A stretch of 64,000 nt of DNA from Isoetes taiwanensis (taxonomy: Eukaryota > Streptophyta > Lycopodiopsida > Isoetales > Isoetaceae): positions 1,742,968 to 1,806,967 of the forward strand of contig JAJEKV010000111.1 in assembly GCA_021234155.1 (NCBI GenBank), in the 5' to 3' direction. The translations under genes were made by a program, and so were the position numbers. The notes under the pieces were generated by a model. That model did no database searches. It saw only the letters and a program-made list of their open reading frames with translations, and was not told the DNA's origin. This document shows, piece by piece, positions 50,540 through 60,594 of this stretch (its first letter is position 1; each line of letters begins with the position of its first letter).

Positions 50540-50932
50540 CCATGTATGGATCTCCGAAACAAGGCCATCAACAGGTGTAGCCACATAGTATCTCGGCTTT
50601 TCAAAATCCTCATCAATGGGGTCGGCTTCATATGGAACTTGTGCAATTGAAACATAAATTCCTCCACCATCATATATCACAAAATCATCCCATTTTGGCG
50701 GTAAAGTTGCAAGTTCAAGCATTGCTGGCGATTCCAACCTTGATGTTGATCTTTCAACTTCCATAGTGCCATTAGAATTACTTGTATACCCAGCATAAGA
50801 TTTTAAATCATAACCTTCTTCCCCCTGTATTGACGTATCCATATGTGCTTCTTTGGTTTGTCGATAGAGTTTGAGACAATATTTTTCCGGCTCTTGCAAT
50901 CTCTCAAAGCCAAAAAAAACCATTTTTCTCAA
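50540..50932 (-). pseudogene. Unrecognised captured coding fragment
   Basis: An open minus-strand frame with natural composition contains [39 protein letters not shown] and EEGYDLKSYAGYT. I do not recognise the family. It abuts the B3 fragment head to head and runs on only by overlapping it. It could be an exon of a host gene or of the element. Confidence 0.45.
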
Positions 50933-51089
50933 AGTCTAGATGAAGGAGGTAATTCATGCAAGAGCACATCTCATCGTGATGATGCATGTGCGTGCAACAC
51001 GCTTTAAATGAAGCCGCGGGTTGGTCGTCGAGTCTTTTTCGCATTGTATCAATCGCATGTGTATTGAATTTGTAATCCTAAAACCAAAA

Positions 51090-51658
51090 CTTCGTGTATA
51101 AAAATATACGTCACATGCGCACCACCTACGCCACATATATCGCACTAACGGTCATATACGCCACATATACATACCGACGGTCATATACGCCACATATAAC
51201 GTATGGACGTGTCATATACGCCGTGATATACGATCGACGCGGTCATATACGCACACATACGCCACATACGCCACATATACGACGCCAGATGCGACGCCAC
51301 GCCGTAAACATCACACCTGCCGCCCACTGGGCGCAAGCGCCCACCGGGCGCGGACAGACCGCCACGCCACAGTGTCGACGCCGCACCATACGCCGCATGC
51401 AACGCGACTGGGCGTGGACACTGCCGCGTCCGCCGGGCGTGACACCTGCCGCCCGCATGGCGTGACACCTGCCGCCCGCCGGGCGTGACACTGCCGTCCG
51501 CCTCGGGCGACGTCACGCTGTCGACGCCGCACCATAATGCGGTCGACGCCGCACCATACGCCGTGATGCGACGCGGCTCGCGACGGACGGACGCCGCATT
51601 GACGCCGCATGGTGACGCGCATGCGACGCCATCGCGTCGCACGCACGCCGCAAGCCCA
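51090..51658. repeat. Element E right subterminal repeats
   Basis: CATATACGCCACATA-type repeats (51100-51290) are followed by a very GC-rich tract of GACGCCGC, GGCGTGAC and CCTGCCGCC repeats (51290-51650). They mirror the left side. ORFs in this tract are artefacts of base composition. Confidence 0.75.
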
Positions 51659-51687
51659 CGTCGCTAAAAGTCCATTCTCTTGTTGTG
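51659..51687 (-). repeat. Element E right terminal inverted repeat
   Basis: Inverted CACAACAAGA...TTTAGCGACG; followed by TSD GAA at 51688-51690. Confidence 0.92.
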
Positions 51688-51690
51688 GAA

Positions 51691-51810
51691 GGGGTGCCAA
51701 GTTTCGTGGAAAGATTTCATGCCTACATGCTCAAGTGCAAAAGGTACAAAGTGGAATGGCCTACTCCTCATTTGCTTGTTTACTTTGTGCACATTCCATT
51801 CTAGATCACA
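51691..51810 (+). pseudogene. Element A gag, continuation after element E
   Basis: FVERFHAYMLKCKRYKVEWP and PHLLVYFVHIPF resume a gag-like reading directly after the CACTA insertion. They lie one frame off from the part before it and end at a stop. Proximity and strand make this the C-terminal side of the capsid domain. Confidence 0.6.
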
Positions 51811-52444
51811 TTCCATTCTAAGCCTTGATATTATCAAAGAGAGAGCTAAAAATAAACCTTGACCTTTATCTAGAAGCAAAAAGACAAAAAAAAAGGTGTT
51901 GTTACCTATAAATAGAAGGACAACTTTGAGACGTGATATCTCCGCGATCACAACTCAGAAATCGGCGATCCTTACCTTATTGAAAAGCCCATGAAGTCTA
52001 GTTTCCAGATTGGGCTCGATTGTCTATAGATTACTTACGGTTTCAAAGTTATGTCTAGAAAGGTGCATAGGGATCTAAGCTGACTGCACAGCTAAATCTG
52101 CTTCTTCCTACATTGATGATGAGCCTAGCCTTGATCTACAGCATTTTCCCTAGTTCTTGCTTGATCATATCATTAGGAGGAGTTCATGTAACACCAGGGA
52201 AATAGATGGTCTTTTGACATATCTTAAAAAGCATGATGTTTATGAGCAGTCTCTTGATACTAAATCTCTCATATGTGAAAGGAAGATAAACTCAGATCAA
52301 AGGGAAACCTTGGAGGAGAAAATGGAGATGAGGTATGCTTGGATGATAGTATGTTTCTCTTTTTTTGCAGCCATGGAAAATCACAGCAAGAATCAGTCAT
52401 AGCAATAAGTAATTCAGCATATTCATGTGACAAAAAGGTACCTC

Positions 52445-53275
52445 ATGATGTTCCCCAAGGTGTTTTCTTTCTTGGATACCATTGCCAAATCTGATTTGCA
52501 GGAGTTAGAGCACGTTAGCAGTCATATAAATCCAAGATTTGCATATTTTGAAGATGATTCACATAAGGCCAGCCATGACACCCTAAAGAATGCACATGGA
52601 TCAGAGGTTTTTATTGCTAACGAGGTAAGACTTATCACATCTCATATGGTTGAGGAGTTTGAGCATGTTCTCTTGTATGATGTTGTTGAGTTTGAGCATT
52701 GCCATGAAGAAAAGTGTATTGAATGCATGAGCAGCCCTGAGTATGAGAATTTTTATACCATTCAAGTATTTGAGGATGATTATGAACCATGTTTGTGTGA
52801 ATTAGAAGTGGGAAACATTGATCTCTCACTATTTCAATGCTCCAAAAATAAGTTCCAGGGATTTGAATGCCATGACAGTCATAATAGCAGCTCACATTAT
52901 GAAGTTTTTAGTTTTGAAACATGTGTATCAGCTGAAAACTCAGGTGAGGATGATTTGCACATGCCTCAATTGGAGAATTATGCTTTCTTGGATGATTTGA
53001 AGCAAACTTTTGAGTTAAAAATGCAAGTTTTAGATGATGTGATAGCATATGAAGTTTGTGCAGATCTGATCAGTCCTAAATTTCAGCTTTGTGGCAGTCC
53101 AAAAGAGTCTGAAAATGATAAGGAATCAGTCCCATGTGTGGTTGAGCATGAAGAAGTTAATTTTTTGACTAGTTTTGAGCATGACAATGTAGTTGAACTT
53201 GAGAAATCAGACTTGAGCAACATCTTATCCAAATGTGCAGTAGCAAAACATGAATATCCAAAGGTCTCGACATAG
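52445..53275 (+). CDS. Unrecognised acidic ORF of element A
   Basis: ATG at 52445 opens a frame of about 276 residues; an in-frame GTG at 52427 is less likely. It contains many His, Glu and Asp residues in repeated phrases such as VEEFEHVLLYDVVEFEHCHE, FEDDYEPCLCELE and SFEHDNVVELEKSD, with Phe-Glu-His/Cys triplets spaced along the chain. No retroviral enzyme motif, signal peptide or membrane helix is visible. It takes the place of pol in element A. It may be a degenerate or lineage-specific gag/accessory protein. The frame is intact, unlike most others in the window. Confidence 0.5.
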   Translation: MMFPKVFSFLDTIAKSDLQELEHVSSHINPRFAYFEDDSHKASHDTLKNAHGSEVFIANEVRLITSHMVEEFEHVLLYDVVEFEHCHEEKCIECMSSPEYENFYTIQVFEDDYEPCLCELEVGNIDLSLFQCSKNKFQGFECHDSHNSSSHYEVFSFETCVSAENSGEDDLHMPQLENYAFLDDLKQTFELKMQVLDDVIAYEVCADLISPKFQLCGSPKESENDKESVPCVVEHEEVNFLTSFEHDNVVELEKSDLSNILSKCAVAKHEYPKVST

Positions 53276-54080
53276 CAGGTATTACTATGTTACATCAGAT
53301 TTGCCACTTTTGTATGCTAGTACAATCATCTTTGAGCAGGCCATAGCATTGTGGCATATTGTTTTGCCACTTATCTTGATGCAAACACAAGTTATCTACA
53401 TCCTACTATTTGGAGGATGCATACTTGACATAGTTGGAGTTGGCTGAAGCATGTACCATCCCATGATGTAGTCCAAAGCAAGACTTTACTTTGGTGCTAC
53501 AGTAATACATGTGCTCTTCATCAGAACATGTTTGCACATGTGAACAGATCATACATAGCTGATTCTGTCATATTGCCACCATCCCATCATGTCCACACCA
53601 TGTGCACATCTCATTTGTCATTTTTCCACATCCTTTTCCATCTGCACATTTCATTTGCCATGTTTCCACATCCTTTTCCATATGCACGTCTCATTTGCCA
53701 TGTTTCCACATTTTTTTCCATCTGTACATCTTATTTGCCATGTACACGTATGTCCCATCATGTCCATATTATGTGCTCACAAGTGTATCCTTCTTCTTAA
53801 CATATCATTCATGAGTCCACACCATGTACACACCATGTACACATCATTCCCAACCATTCATCTCAAGTTACCATCATGCCTCCATATGGCACCTCTATTT
53901 TGCTAACCATACATTCATTTGTCATGCAGGTCCACCACATTCATAGTTCCATGATCATTTGCACATCATTTGGCCTACCTACCATACTACCTTGCTTCTC
54001 TTTCTCATGAAAACCCATGTTGCCAACCATTTTTCCACATTGGCAACCATCAAGGGCTCTTGTGAATCCACATCTAGTTC
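53276..54080 (+). other. Element A 3' untranslated region
   Basis: No gene. It contains a minisatellite (53598-53750) and many CACACCATGTACAC-like phrases. Confidence 0.5.
53598..53750 (+). repeat. 40-bp minisatellite, nearly 4 copies
   Basis: The unit TGCACATTTCATTTGCCATG followed by TTTCCACATCCTTTTCCATA recurs with small changes. Small ORFs over it are read-through of the period. Confidence 0.85.
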
Positions 54081-54118
54081 AAGAGACTGGGGACCAGCCT
54101 ATCCTTCTTTGTTTGGCA
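54081..54118 (+). other. Conserved block before A's 3' LTR (polypurine-tract region)
   Basis: AAGAGACTGGGGACCAGCC precedes the LTR start TGATGCTGCC by about 20 bases. Element C has CTCGGGGACCAGCC in the same position before TGTTGCCCC. The purine run AAGAGACTGGGGA is a candidate plus-strand primer. Confidence 0.5.
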
Positions 54119-54597
54119 TGATGCTGCCACATTTTGGCAGCATAGAAGAGCCATTTGCATGAACTACACCTTTGGCTAACATTTAATTTGACACATGTGT
54201 GCATGAGCTAATCAAGCAACATAATTGAAGACATCTACCTTTGAAGACTCTTAGAAGACATTTGTGATGAAGAACTAAGGGAGAACATTGATTGAGCATC
54301 ATGGCATGAATTCCATTTTCCAAGGCTTCTTTCATGTTCCTACCATCTTGATCCCATTCATGACTTCCTATCTCCATACTCCATTACCATTTCCCCTAGC
54401 CAAAAGTTGGCGAAGTTTCTTTTTTCTAGTCAAAGCACATCACATACCTATTATTCATCCACTTTCTTGAGAAAATGCAAAAAACTCCACCAAATCTGGC
54501 TATCCCTAAGGTCTAAGACCATTTGTGCACAAGTGCCAAATATTATGCCAGATCATCCACATCATCTTCAAAATGCCAAATGTCATCCACATCATCA

Positions 54598-54620
54598 GGG
54601 TGTAAAATCGCTAGTGGGGT
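54598..54620 (+). repeat. Element F left TIR
   Basis: GGGTGTAAAATCGCTAGTGG; 12 of the first 13 bases match the inverted right end. Confidence 0.7.
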
Positions 54621-54879
54621 ACAACTTTTGGCGAAGCGTTTAAGCACTTTAAGTGCTGAAACTCGCGGACGTCGAAGCCCGTCACACCCTTCTCCCTCCT
54701 TTTCCCCTGGGCGTGAAAACTCAGATCAGTGTTTCACTGTTGATGATGGAGGCATGGAGCGCGGATGATTTTCACAGATCGAGGTTCAGGTAATTGGGGT
54801 GAAGCCCCACGAGGAAGAAACATGGTTGGAAAATAATGTCACGGATCGAGATTGGGATTCTTTTGGACAAAGAAGTTGA

Positions 54880-56185
54880 ACAAGGGAAAGATAAAATGGC
54901 AATGCGCAAAGGAGCATCTTCAAGAGAAGTTGGAAACACTCACCGAAAAATCTACAAGAATTGTCACAACAAAGAAGTAAGAAAGGAACTAGCCCTTGCT
55001 TGGCGCGCTTGAAAATTGCACTAGATCAATACTTGCACCCGGAGGAACACAAAGTAAATGGCTGCATTTGTCGTGGGCAATGCCAAAGATACCACAACAA
55101 TAGACAAGTAAAAACAGAGGCGATATTGTAGCACATGCTAGAAAAACTGAAATGAAGGCAAAGCCAAAGGTGGCAAATGGATCAAATGAGATCGCTGCAT
55201 GTGATGAAAAACATAAAACCTTTAGAGAATGCAAAGATGTGAGATTGGAAAATCAGTTTTACTTATCACAAAGAATCTGAAAGCAAGAGGGAAGTGAGCT
55301 GAAAGCCAATGAGAAGGCCCTCAATTACGTAAAATGATGTTGGAAGAGGTCGAGAACAGCTTTTAAGACAAAGCACAAATGATTTGGCTACAAAACAGAG
55401 GAGTTCAAGCTTAATCCAAACCGTGGAGTTGGAGGCGTAAATTAAAGATTTGGAGCAGATCGGCCCGTGATGGAAACTTGACACGTGAACAAGGTACAAA
55501 AAGCAATGAACCCTACATCCTGTTAATGAGTAGGTCAAATGTAAACTCAAACTTGAGGAGGAGTTAAAAGTTCGGGAAGAAGAACAGAGACTCGTGATTT
55601 CTACATAAACAATTTGGAAGCTGAAAAATGGATACTCCCGGCGAACATTTAGCATCTCTACTATTATATGAGATAAGTTGTTAGTGCAAGATCCATTTTA
55701 TACATGTTCAAGATGTGGTCCGGAATTCACTAAAGCTTACAGGTTAAGTTTAGTAATCGAATTGCCAACATGAGTATCATATAGCTTGTTGTTCATTGTT
55801 GAGAGGAGGAAAATGTATTCATGGTTGCCCTGGAAAGGTGCCAGAGGGTGTATTTGACGAGCTAGGTTTTGGCCATGTTGCAGGTGCTTCAAATGGTACA
55901 CCAAAAAGGGATGTGTTAATCCGTCCTGCAATTGAGGTCTCACCCTTCAGGGTTCAAAGAAGGACAATGGTGCCATTTGAAGATGCACTACACCTGCAAA
56001 GTCCTATAGGAGTACAATCAATTGTGACTGATTTGAATGCAACAGCAGAACCACCACCACCAAACCAAGAAACCGGTCCAAGAAGTTATAGAAGAAGCCA
56101 GAACACAAAGAACACTTGTAAACACAAAGACCGGTTGTGGAAAAAACAAAAGACCCGAGTGTACATATACAGTGACAGTTACTAA
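54880..56185 (+). CDS. Plus-strand ORF region of element F (unrecognised, probably multi-exon)
   Basis: Several coding-like pieces follow one another: EKLETLTEKSTRIVTTK (about 54920-54980), YLHPEEHKVNGCICRGQCQR (about 55030-55095), and an open frame to 56185 beginning GGKCIHGCPGKVPEGVFDEL and ending in a basic tail with RSYRRSQNTKNTCKHKDR. C-x-C...C and C-x3-C groups hint at metal binding. I do not recognise it. Exon borders are not determined; the tail is contiguous and intact. Confidence 0.38.
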
Positions 56186-56410
56186 GTGTGTAGTTGCTTA
56201 ACGCTAGCAGAAGTGTTAATGTCATCAAGTGCTTACTGTTAAGCTATATAACTGTTTAAAGCTAGCTGTTTATTGCATAAGTACTCGTGTGTTCCAGTGC
56301 TTACTCATAAGCACTGCTGAAACTAATTAACGTGCTTAGTGTTTGAAACTAATTAAAGAGCTAGAGTTAATCGTTACATTCAAGCGTAACTGAATGGACT
56401 GCATAAGAAT

Positions 56411-57130
56411 TCAAACTTCATATATTTGATAGATAGACAAAATAACATTTGATAGAGAAACAAAAAACTTTGATAGAGACAAAAAAACTTTGATAGACAA
56501 AAAACTTTTTATATAAACAAAATTTCTTACAAAAAAAAGGCCCTCGGGCCGATTGTCTTCGTGGATATAAACAAAATTTTTATAAAAAAGGCCCTCAGCC
56601 GCTGTCTTGAGTGGGGTGGGTGTCTTCGAGGGGGTTTCTTCAGGGGGGGTGTCTTCACGGGGGCTTTTGGGGCTTTTGTCGTTGGACTCGGGCTCACTCC
56701 ACACATTCTCCTCCAATTCCCGCCTCACGCGCTTTTGGTGGCGCTCTTCATGACTCTCAAGATCGGTTGTTTTTCTTCTTCTTCATCTGCCTCTTCCTCT
56801 TCCTCCTCTTCCTCTTCATCCTCCTCTTCCTCAGAATTCTCCTCCTCTTCTTCTTCAGAATTCTCCACTTCCTGCTCCACTTCCTGCTCGACTTCTGTAA
56901 ACAAAAAAAGCATCAATGTTAAAACAAAAGAAAATAAAACAAAAAAAAAAATTGCAAAACAAAAGAATACCTTCTTCTTCCTCCTGGTCTTGATTAATGC
57001 TGGTAACCACTCGACCTAACCGGCTTTCGAAAAAGTAGGCGTTCCTGTATTGCGGAGCGACGTCCGCATCTTCAAGCACCTGCTTAAGCACATGCTCTGG
57101 TGCTTGATTTCCACTGCATGCAGAGGCCAT
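56411..57130 (-). CDS. Spliced Glu-rich ORF of element F
   Basis: ATG at 57130 (MASACSGNQAPEHVLKQVLE) runs to a donor-like GAAG|GTATTC near 56970. An intron of about 75 bp with long T runs ends in TTTTTGTTTACAG near 56903, followed by EVEQEVEQEVENSEEEEEE. The Glu-rich tract changes frame near 56750 into SHEERHQKRVRRELEENVWS and a Pro/Thr/Lys-rich tail. It looks like a small acidic regulatory or nuclear protein. The shift at the GAA repeats may be slippage or a consensus error. Confidence 0.5.
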
Positions 57131-57689
57131 TGCAAAGGAGTTTGGGCATAAGAAGAGGATTTGGGCAGAAGCGTGAGGGCGTAAGAAGAGCTTAAATCAT
57201 ATGATTAGGGGCCTAGTGCTTAAATCCTATGCTTAGGCGCGCCGCGGTAAAAAAAACCTCACACCGTAACAATTAATTGCAGAACTGTGCTTAAATATTT
57301 CGTATGACCATTGGAATTGACACATGTCAGTGATGGTACCAAAATAAATAATTGAATCTTATTCCAATGTCACAAATCTACATTCTTAAACAACAATTCA
57401 ATCTTCATTTCGAAGTACGTGTCCATGCACACCACCTTTGTGCATCCTCACTATTATTAATATATATACAAATGTGTGCTTACGTGCTTAGGTGCTGGAA
57501 CAACAAATCACTTGAAAAGAATTACATCAATTTGGTTAAGTATCAAAGAATTACAATATTATTGGGAGACCGCCATAATTTTTTCATGGGTCTCTGTGAA
57601 ATTTTGTACATGTCTGTGCCTCTCTATTTTGTCCATATCAATTTTAGGATATCTTACCACATGGTCAGGCACCGGAGGCTTCGGGTTGT

Positions 57690-60240
57690 TTAGTGAGCAA
57701 CATGTACTTGAAATTACCCAAGAATTGATAATACAGTCCACTTAAGATAACCTCATGCACTCCAAATTTTTGCCCCCATCCATCTTTTGTATGAATCTTC
57801 AAGTGTGCATTTGGGTTCAGTGCACTTGAGGATGTAGAAGTCCACACCCTCCTCAATTGTCTACCTCAAAGATTCACCGCAAAATTGTCACCTACCTCTA
57901 CCAAATTATCGATCCATTCATTGGCTTGTTCAAGAGCCTCCTTTTTTCTTCTCAACTCCCCGGTTTTAAGTCGGTTACCTCCCACTTTCCAAATCTACAG
58001 ATTGATGCAGAGTCCCATTATGATCCATGCAAAACAAGCAGAAAACATGATGCATCTATGAGCAAGCCTGTTTGGTCTACTCCTCACGACAGTGTCCGAT
58101 ATAGTGAATCTTCTTTGTGCCTTTAACGTTTTTCAATTTCATATTCTTCCATGTTTGCCACAACAAGCGTAGGGGTTCAATTTCCCAAAATATCTTTTGA
58201 TCTCATCTGTTTCATCAACCGGTAGATCTGGCTGAAATATGTACACGTAAATTTTATAATATCTTTAGCATGCCTCGATGCGCACCATTGGGTTTGAGTT
58301 GTTCCTTACTTAGCGACCTTTTGATAACAAAGACTCGCGACCATCATGTTCACCTTTACCATGAGCAAGTGGCAAAGTAGTTCCACACTATTTTCTTATC
58401 ATTCATTGTGAAGTACCCGCCTAAGAAACAAAAAGGTTTTTCGACTTGAATTGTGATGAGCAGCCATCACTCAAAACCCAATGCTTCTCATACTCTATTT
58501 CCTCGCTCCTTAAGCCATGCAACATGCTTTTGTAGGCGTTGTTCCACAAATAATGAGTCATGCACTTTATCATCGAAATGTAAAAGTGAGTCTCTTTTAT
58601 GATCTTCCTACCATTGTTGAGTCTATTCCCGACCGCCCAATCTTCGTTTTTTTTTTCTTTTGGATGTCTTCTTACGTCCAGACAGAACAGGAATATCAAA
58701 GACTTTTGTCATGTCTATATGTTATGTGAACAAGTATAGAAACTTGGTCTCAGATGCCGCTGCATTGACCGAGGCTCATTTCGATCTTGATGTCGTAATT
58801 TTCTCGCAAAGTCAATAAACGATACAATTATATCTTTCCGGAAATGATGACACACACCGTTTTAAACCGATTGGCCCGCCAATGTGCTATGTAATTGTGT
58901 GGAACAAAATCGATATTACCTTCTTCACATCCTCTTGAAACTCTTTGGAACTTCTCTCCTTCTCAGACTAATCTCAAGACAGTTTGTACCTCAAAGCCTT
59001 TCTTGGATGCCTGAATTCTCGTCTCCGTCCCACGGGTTGCTTTTCAAATGTCTTCCAAGTAACTAGTGATGAACCCGTGCCATCCATTTCCCCGTGGACA
59101 TTTTCTAATTCTATCCAACCCACATTTTTTACATGCCAACATCAAGCGGTTATGATTAAACCACTCCTCATCATCACCTTTTGCCGCACCACTTGTCTCC
59201 ATAAATTACCGGTGCACTTGATTGTATGCTCCTTGGTCGCACATTCGGGCCAGGGCCACAAATCTCACATTGGCAGTTGCAAATTGTCATGAACTCTACC
59301 CGATTCAGCCGTTCAATCCTCGCATGATGTATTCAAATTTCAAGTGGTAGATGCAACAAAGATGTATGCCTCTCCGCATCCTCCTCCTTACAAAACTCGG
59401 TTTCAACCTCTCAAAAGTCCGAATGCAATTTTGATATGAGGATTCTCCTCTCTAAACCCGAGGTAGAATTGCAATCATGGGGAAATCGTGGTGAATGCCA
59501 AATAAATGCTACATATAATGAACCCTACAATATAGGATGAATACTTACTTGGCTGACTTCAAGAAGGTGAATTTTGGATGTTCCATCTTTATTCCTCGCC
59601 TCGATACATACCTCCTCACGCCTTTTCTTGTATGGAGAAACTCTTGTATTTTTCTCGGCCCGAACTTGATAACAACTTCTCTATTGTAATCTAACATGCT
59701 ATCCATCCGCTTCCTCCTCCTGAACATTGACCAAGGTCCTTCCCCTTTGTTAGCTTGCACCCTTCTTTGAAAAGCATTTGAAATTGTTTTCTGGGGATGC
59801 TGAGCATTCTGGCCACTTCTGCTTGATTCAATGGCTTGACACCATTTGTACATGTTGCTGCCATTATCAGGGTGGACTTCCTTGCACGAAGCATGTCATG
59901 ATTCCTCTCAAACTTATGTTCTTGCATTGTTTCCTTCAAATTCTTCACCATTTGCTCGGCCATAGAAACCTGCTTAGATTTCTTTATAGAAGCAATTGGT
60001 AAATCCTTTGCCCTCCAAAGAAGACGGCCAAGGATACGACCTTTGTCATTGTCATCAACATTTGTACTAATTTGGTTGAATACTTCATAAATTTCTCCTG
60101 AAATTTCTCTTATTCCGCGGTCACACGGTCTCAATTTCTTATTCTTCTTTGAAGGCTAATCTTTAGAAGGGGAATTCTTCTTCATTGCTACCTTCTTGGC
60201 ATACAACCGCCTCGATCTCTCTTCCTTGCTGCATCAATGG
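57690..60240 (-). pseudogene. Element F transposase (broken)
   Basis: In order on the minus strand: a basic N-terminus; RIREISGEIYEVFNQISTNV and EVARMLSIPRKQFQMLFKEG, a helix-turn-helix-like part (60110-59750); a KNTRVSPYKKRREEV-type block in a shifted frame (about 59660-59610); HWVLSDGCSSQFKSKN (58480-58420); after a frameshift, GYFTMNDKKIVWNYFA then HGKGEHDGRESLLSKG (about 58420-58310); and a C-terminal block DFYILKCTEPKCTLE with WGQKFGVHEVILSGLYYQ (57840-57730). SDG and HGKG-x-x-DG look like metal-binding catalytic segments of a DDE-type recombinase. I know this motif set from uncharacterised proteins but cannot place it in a named superfamily. Several stops and frameshifts. Confidence 0.55.
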
Positions 60241-60571
60241 CTCAAAAAGTGAACGGGAGAGAATTGGGTTTCATCTATCCCGGTTTGTATTGCAAAATTG
60301 GTGAGGGCAAATTGTTGAATTTCGGTTCAGGCAATCCTTGGAAACAATTAGTCCCTCCATTTTGCTTGAATTCAAGATGGGTTAGCCCGCCATCCACGAA
60401 TATGGCGGGCTACAGGCATTCATGTTTTCGGCACCAAACAAGCTCATGATTCTCTCAGCCTGTCATTTGACGGGCGCGCACCCTACATGTCAATTGATCA
60501 ATCACGCACGTCGTGTTTAAAACACGCCGATTTTAAGCACTTGTAAGCGGCGTCCAGACGGTGATTTCTGC

Positions 60572-60594
60572 TACCTAGTTCCGATTTTGCACCC
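60572..60594 (-). repeat. Element F right TIR
   Basis: The inverted sequence reads GGGTGCAAAATCGGAACTAG; followed by ATCA. Confidence 0.7.

Larger units (their letters stand above)
33419..51687. mobile_element. Element E: CACTA (En/Spm-type) transposon with captured gene pieces, interrupted by D2
   Basis: The ends CACAACAAGAAAAGGGTC (33419) and, inverted, CACAACAAGAGAATGG (ending 51687) both lead into TTTAGCGACG. They closely follow the En/Spm terminus CACTACAAGAAAA. A 3-bp TSD, GAA, flanks both sides (33416-33418, 51688-51690), as expected for CACTA elements. GC-rich subterminal repeats with GCGACG lie inside each end. A's gag sequence continues across the insertion. Net length without D2 is about 5.5 kb. 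It contains relics of a CACTA-type protein and fragments of B3 and SNF2 genes. Confidence 0.93.
54598..60594 (-). mobile_element. Element F: DNA transposon of uncertain superfamily in A's 3' LTR
   Basis: The ends GGGTGTAAAATCGCTAGTGG and, inverted, GGGTGCAAAATCGGAACTAG form short TIRs. Flanking ATCA on both sides (54594-54597, 60595-60598) is a possible TSD, but the flank is rich in ATCA so this is weak. AAGCACTT/AAGTGCTTA motifs cluster inside both ends (54645, 60535) and in the interior (56170-56370, 57180-57490). It encodes a broken transposase on the minus strand, a spliced Glu-rich ORF on the minus strand and a plus-strand ORF. About 6.0 kb. Confidence 0.72.

Noticed and set aside
51100-51700. 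Overlapping ORFs of 60-153 codons with Arg/Ala/Gly-rich sequence
   Set aside because: The GC-rich subterminal repeats of the CACTA element lack stop codons by composition; no recognisable domain.
52321-52375. Possible very short intron (AG|GTATGC...TTTTTTTGCAG) in element A before the acidic ORF
   Set aside because: At about 45 bp it is shorter than usual plant introns, and the joined frames do not form a clear continuous protein.
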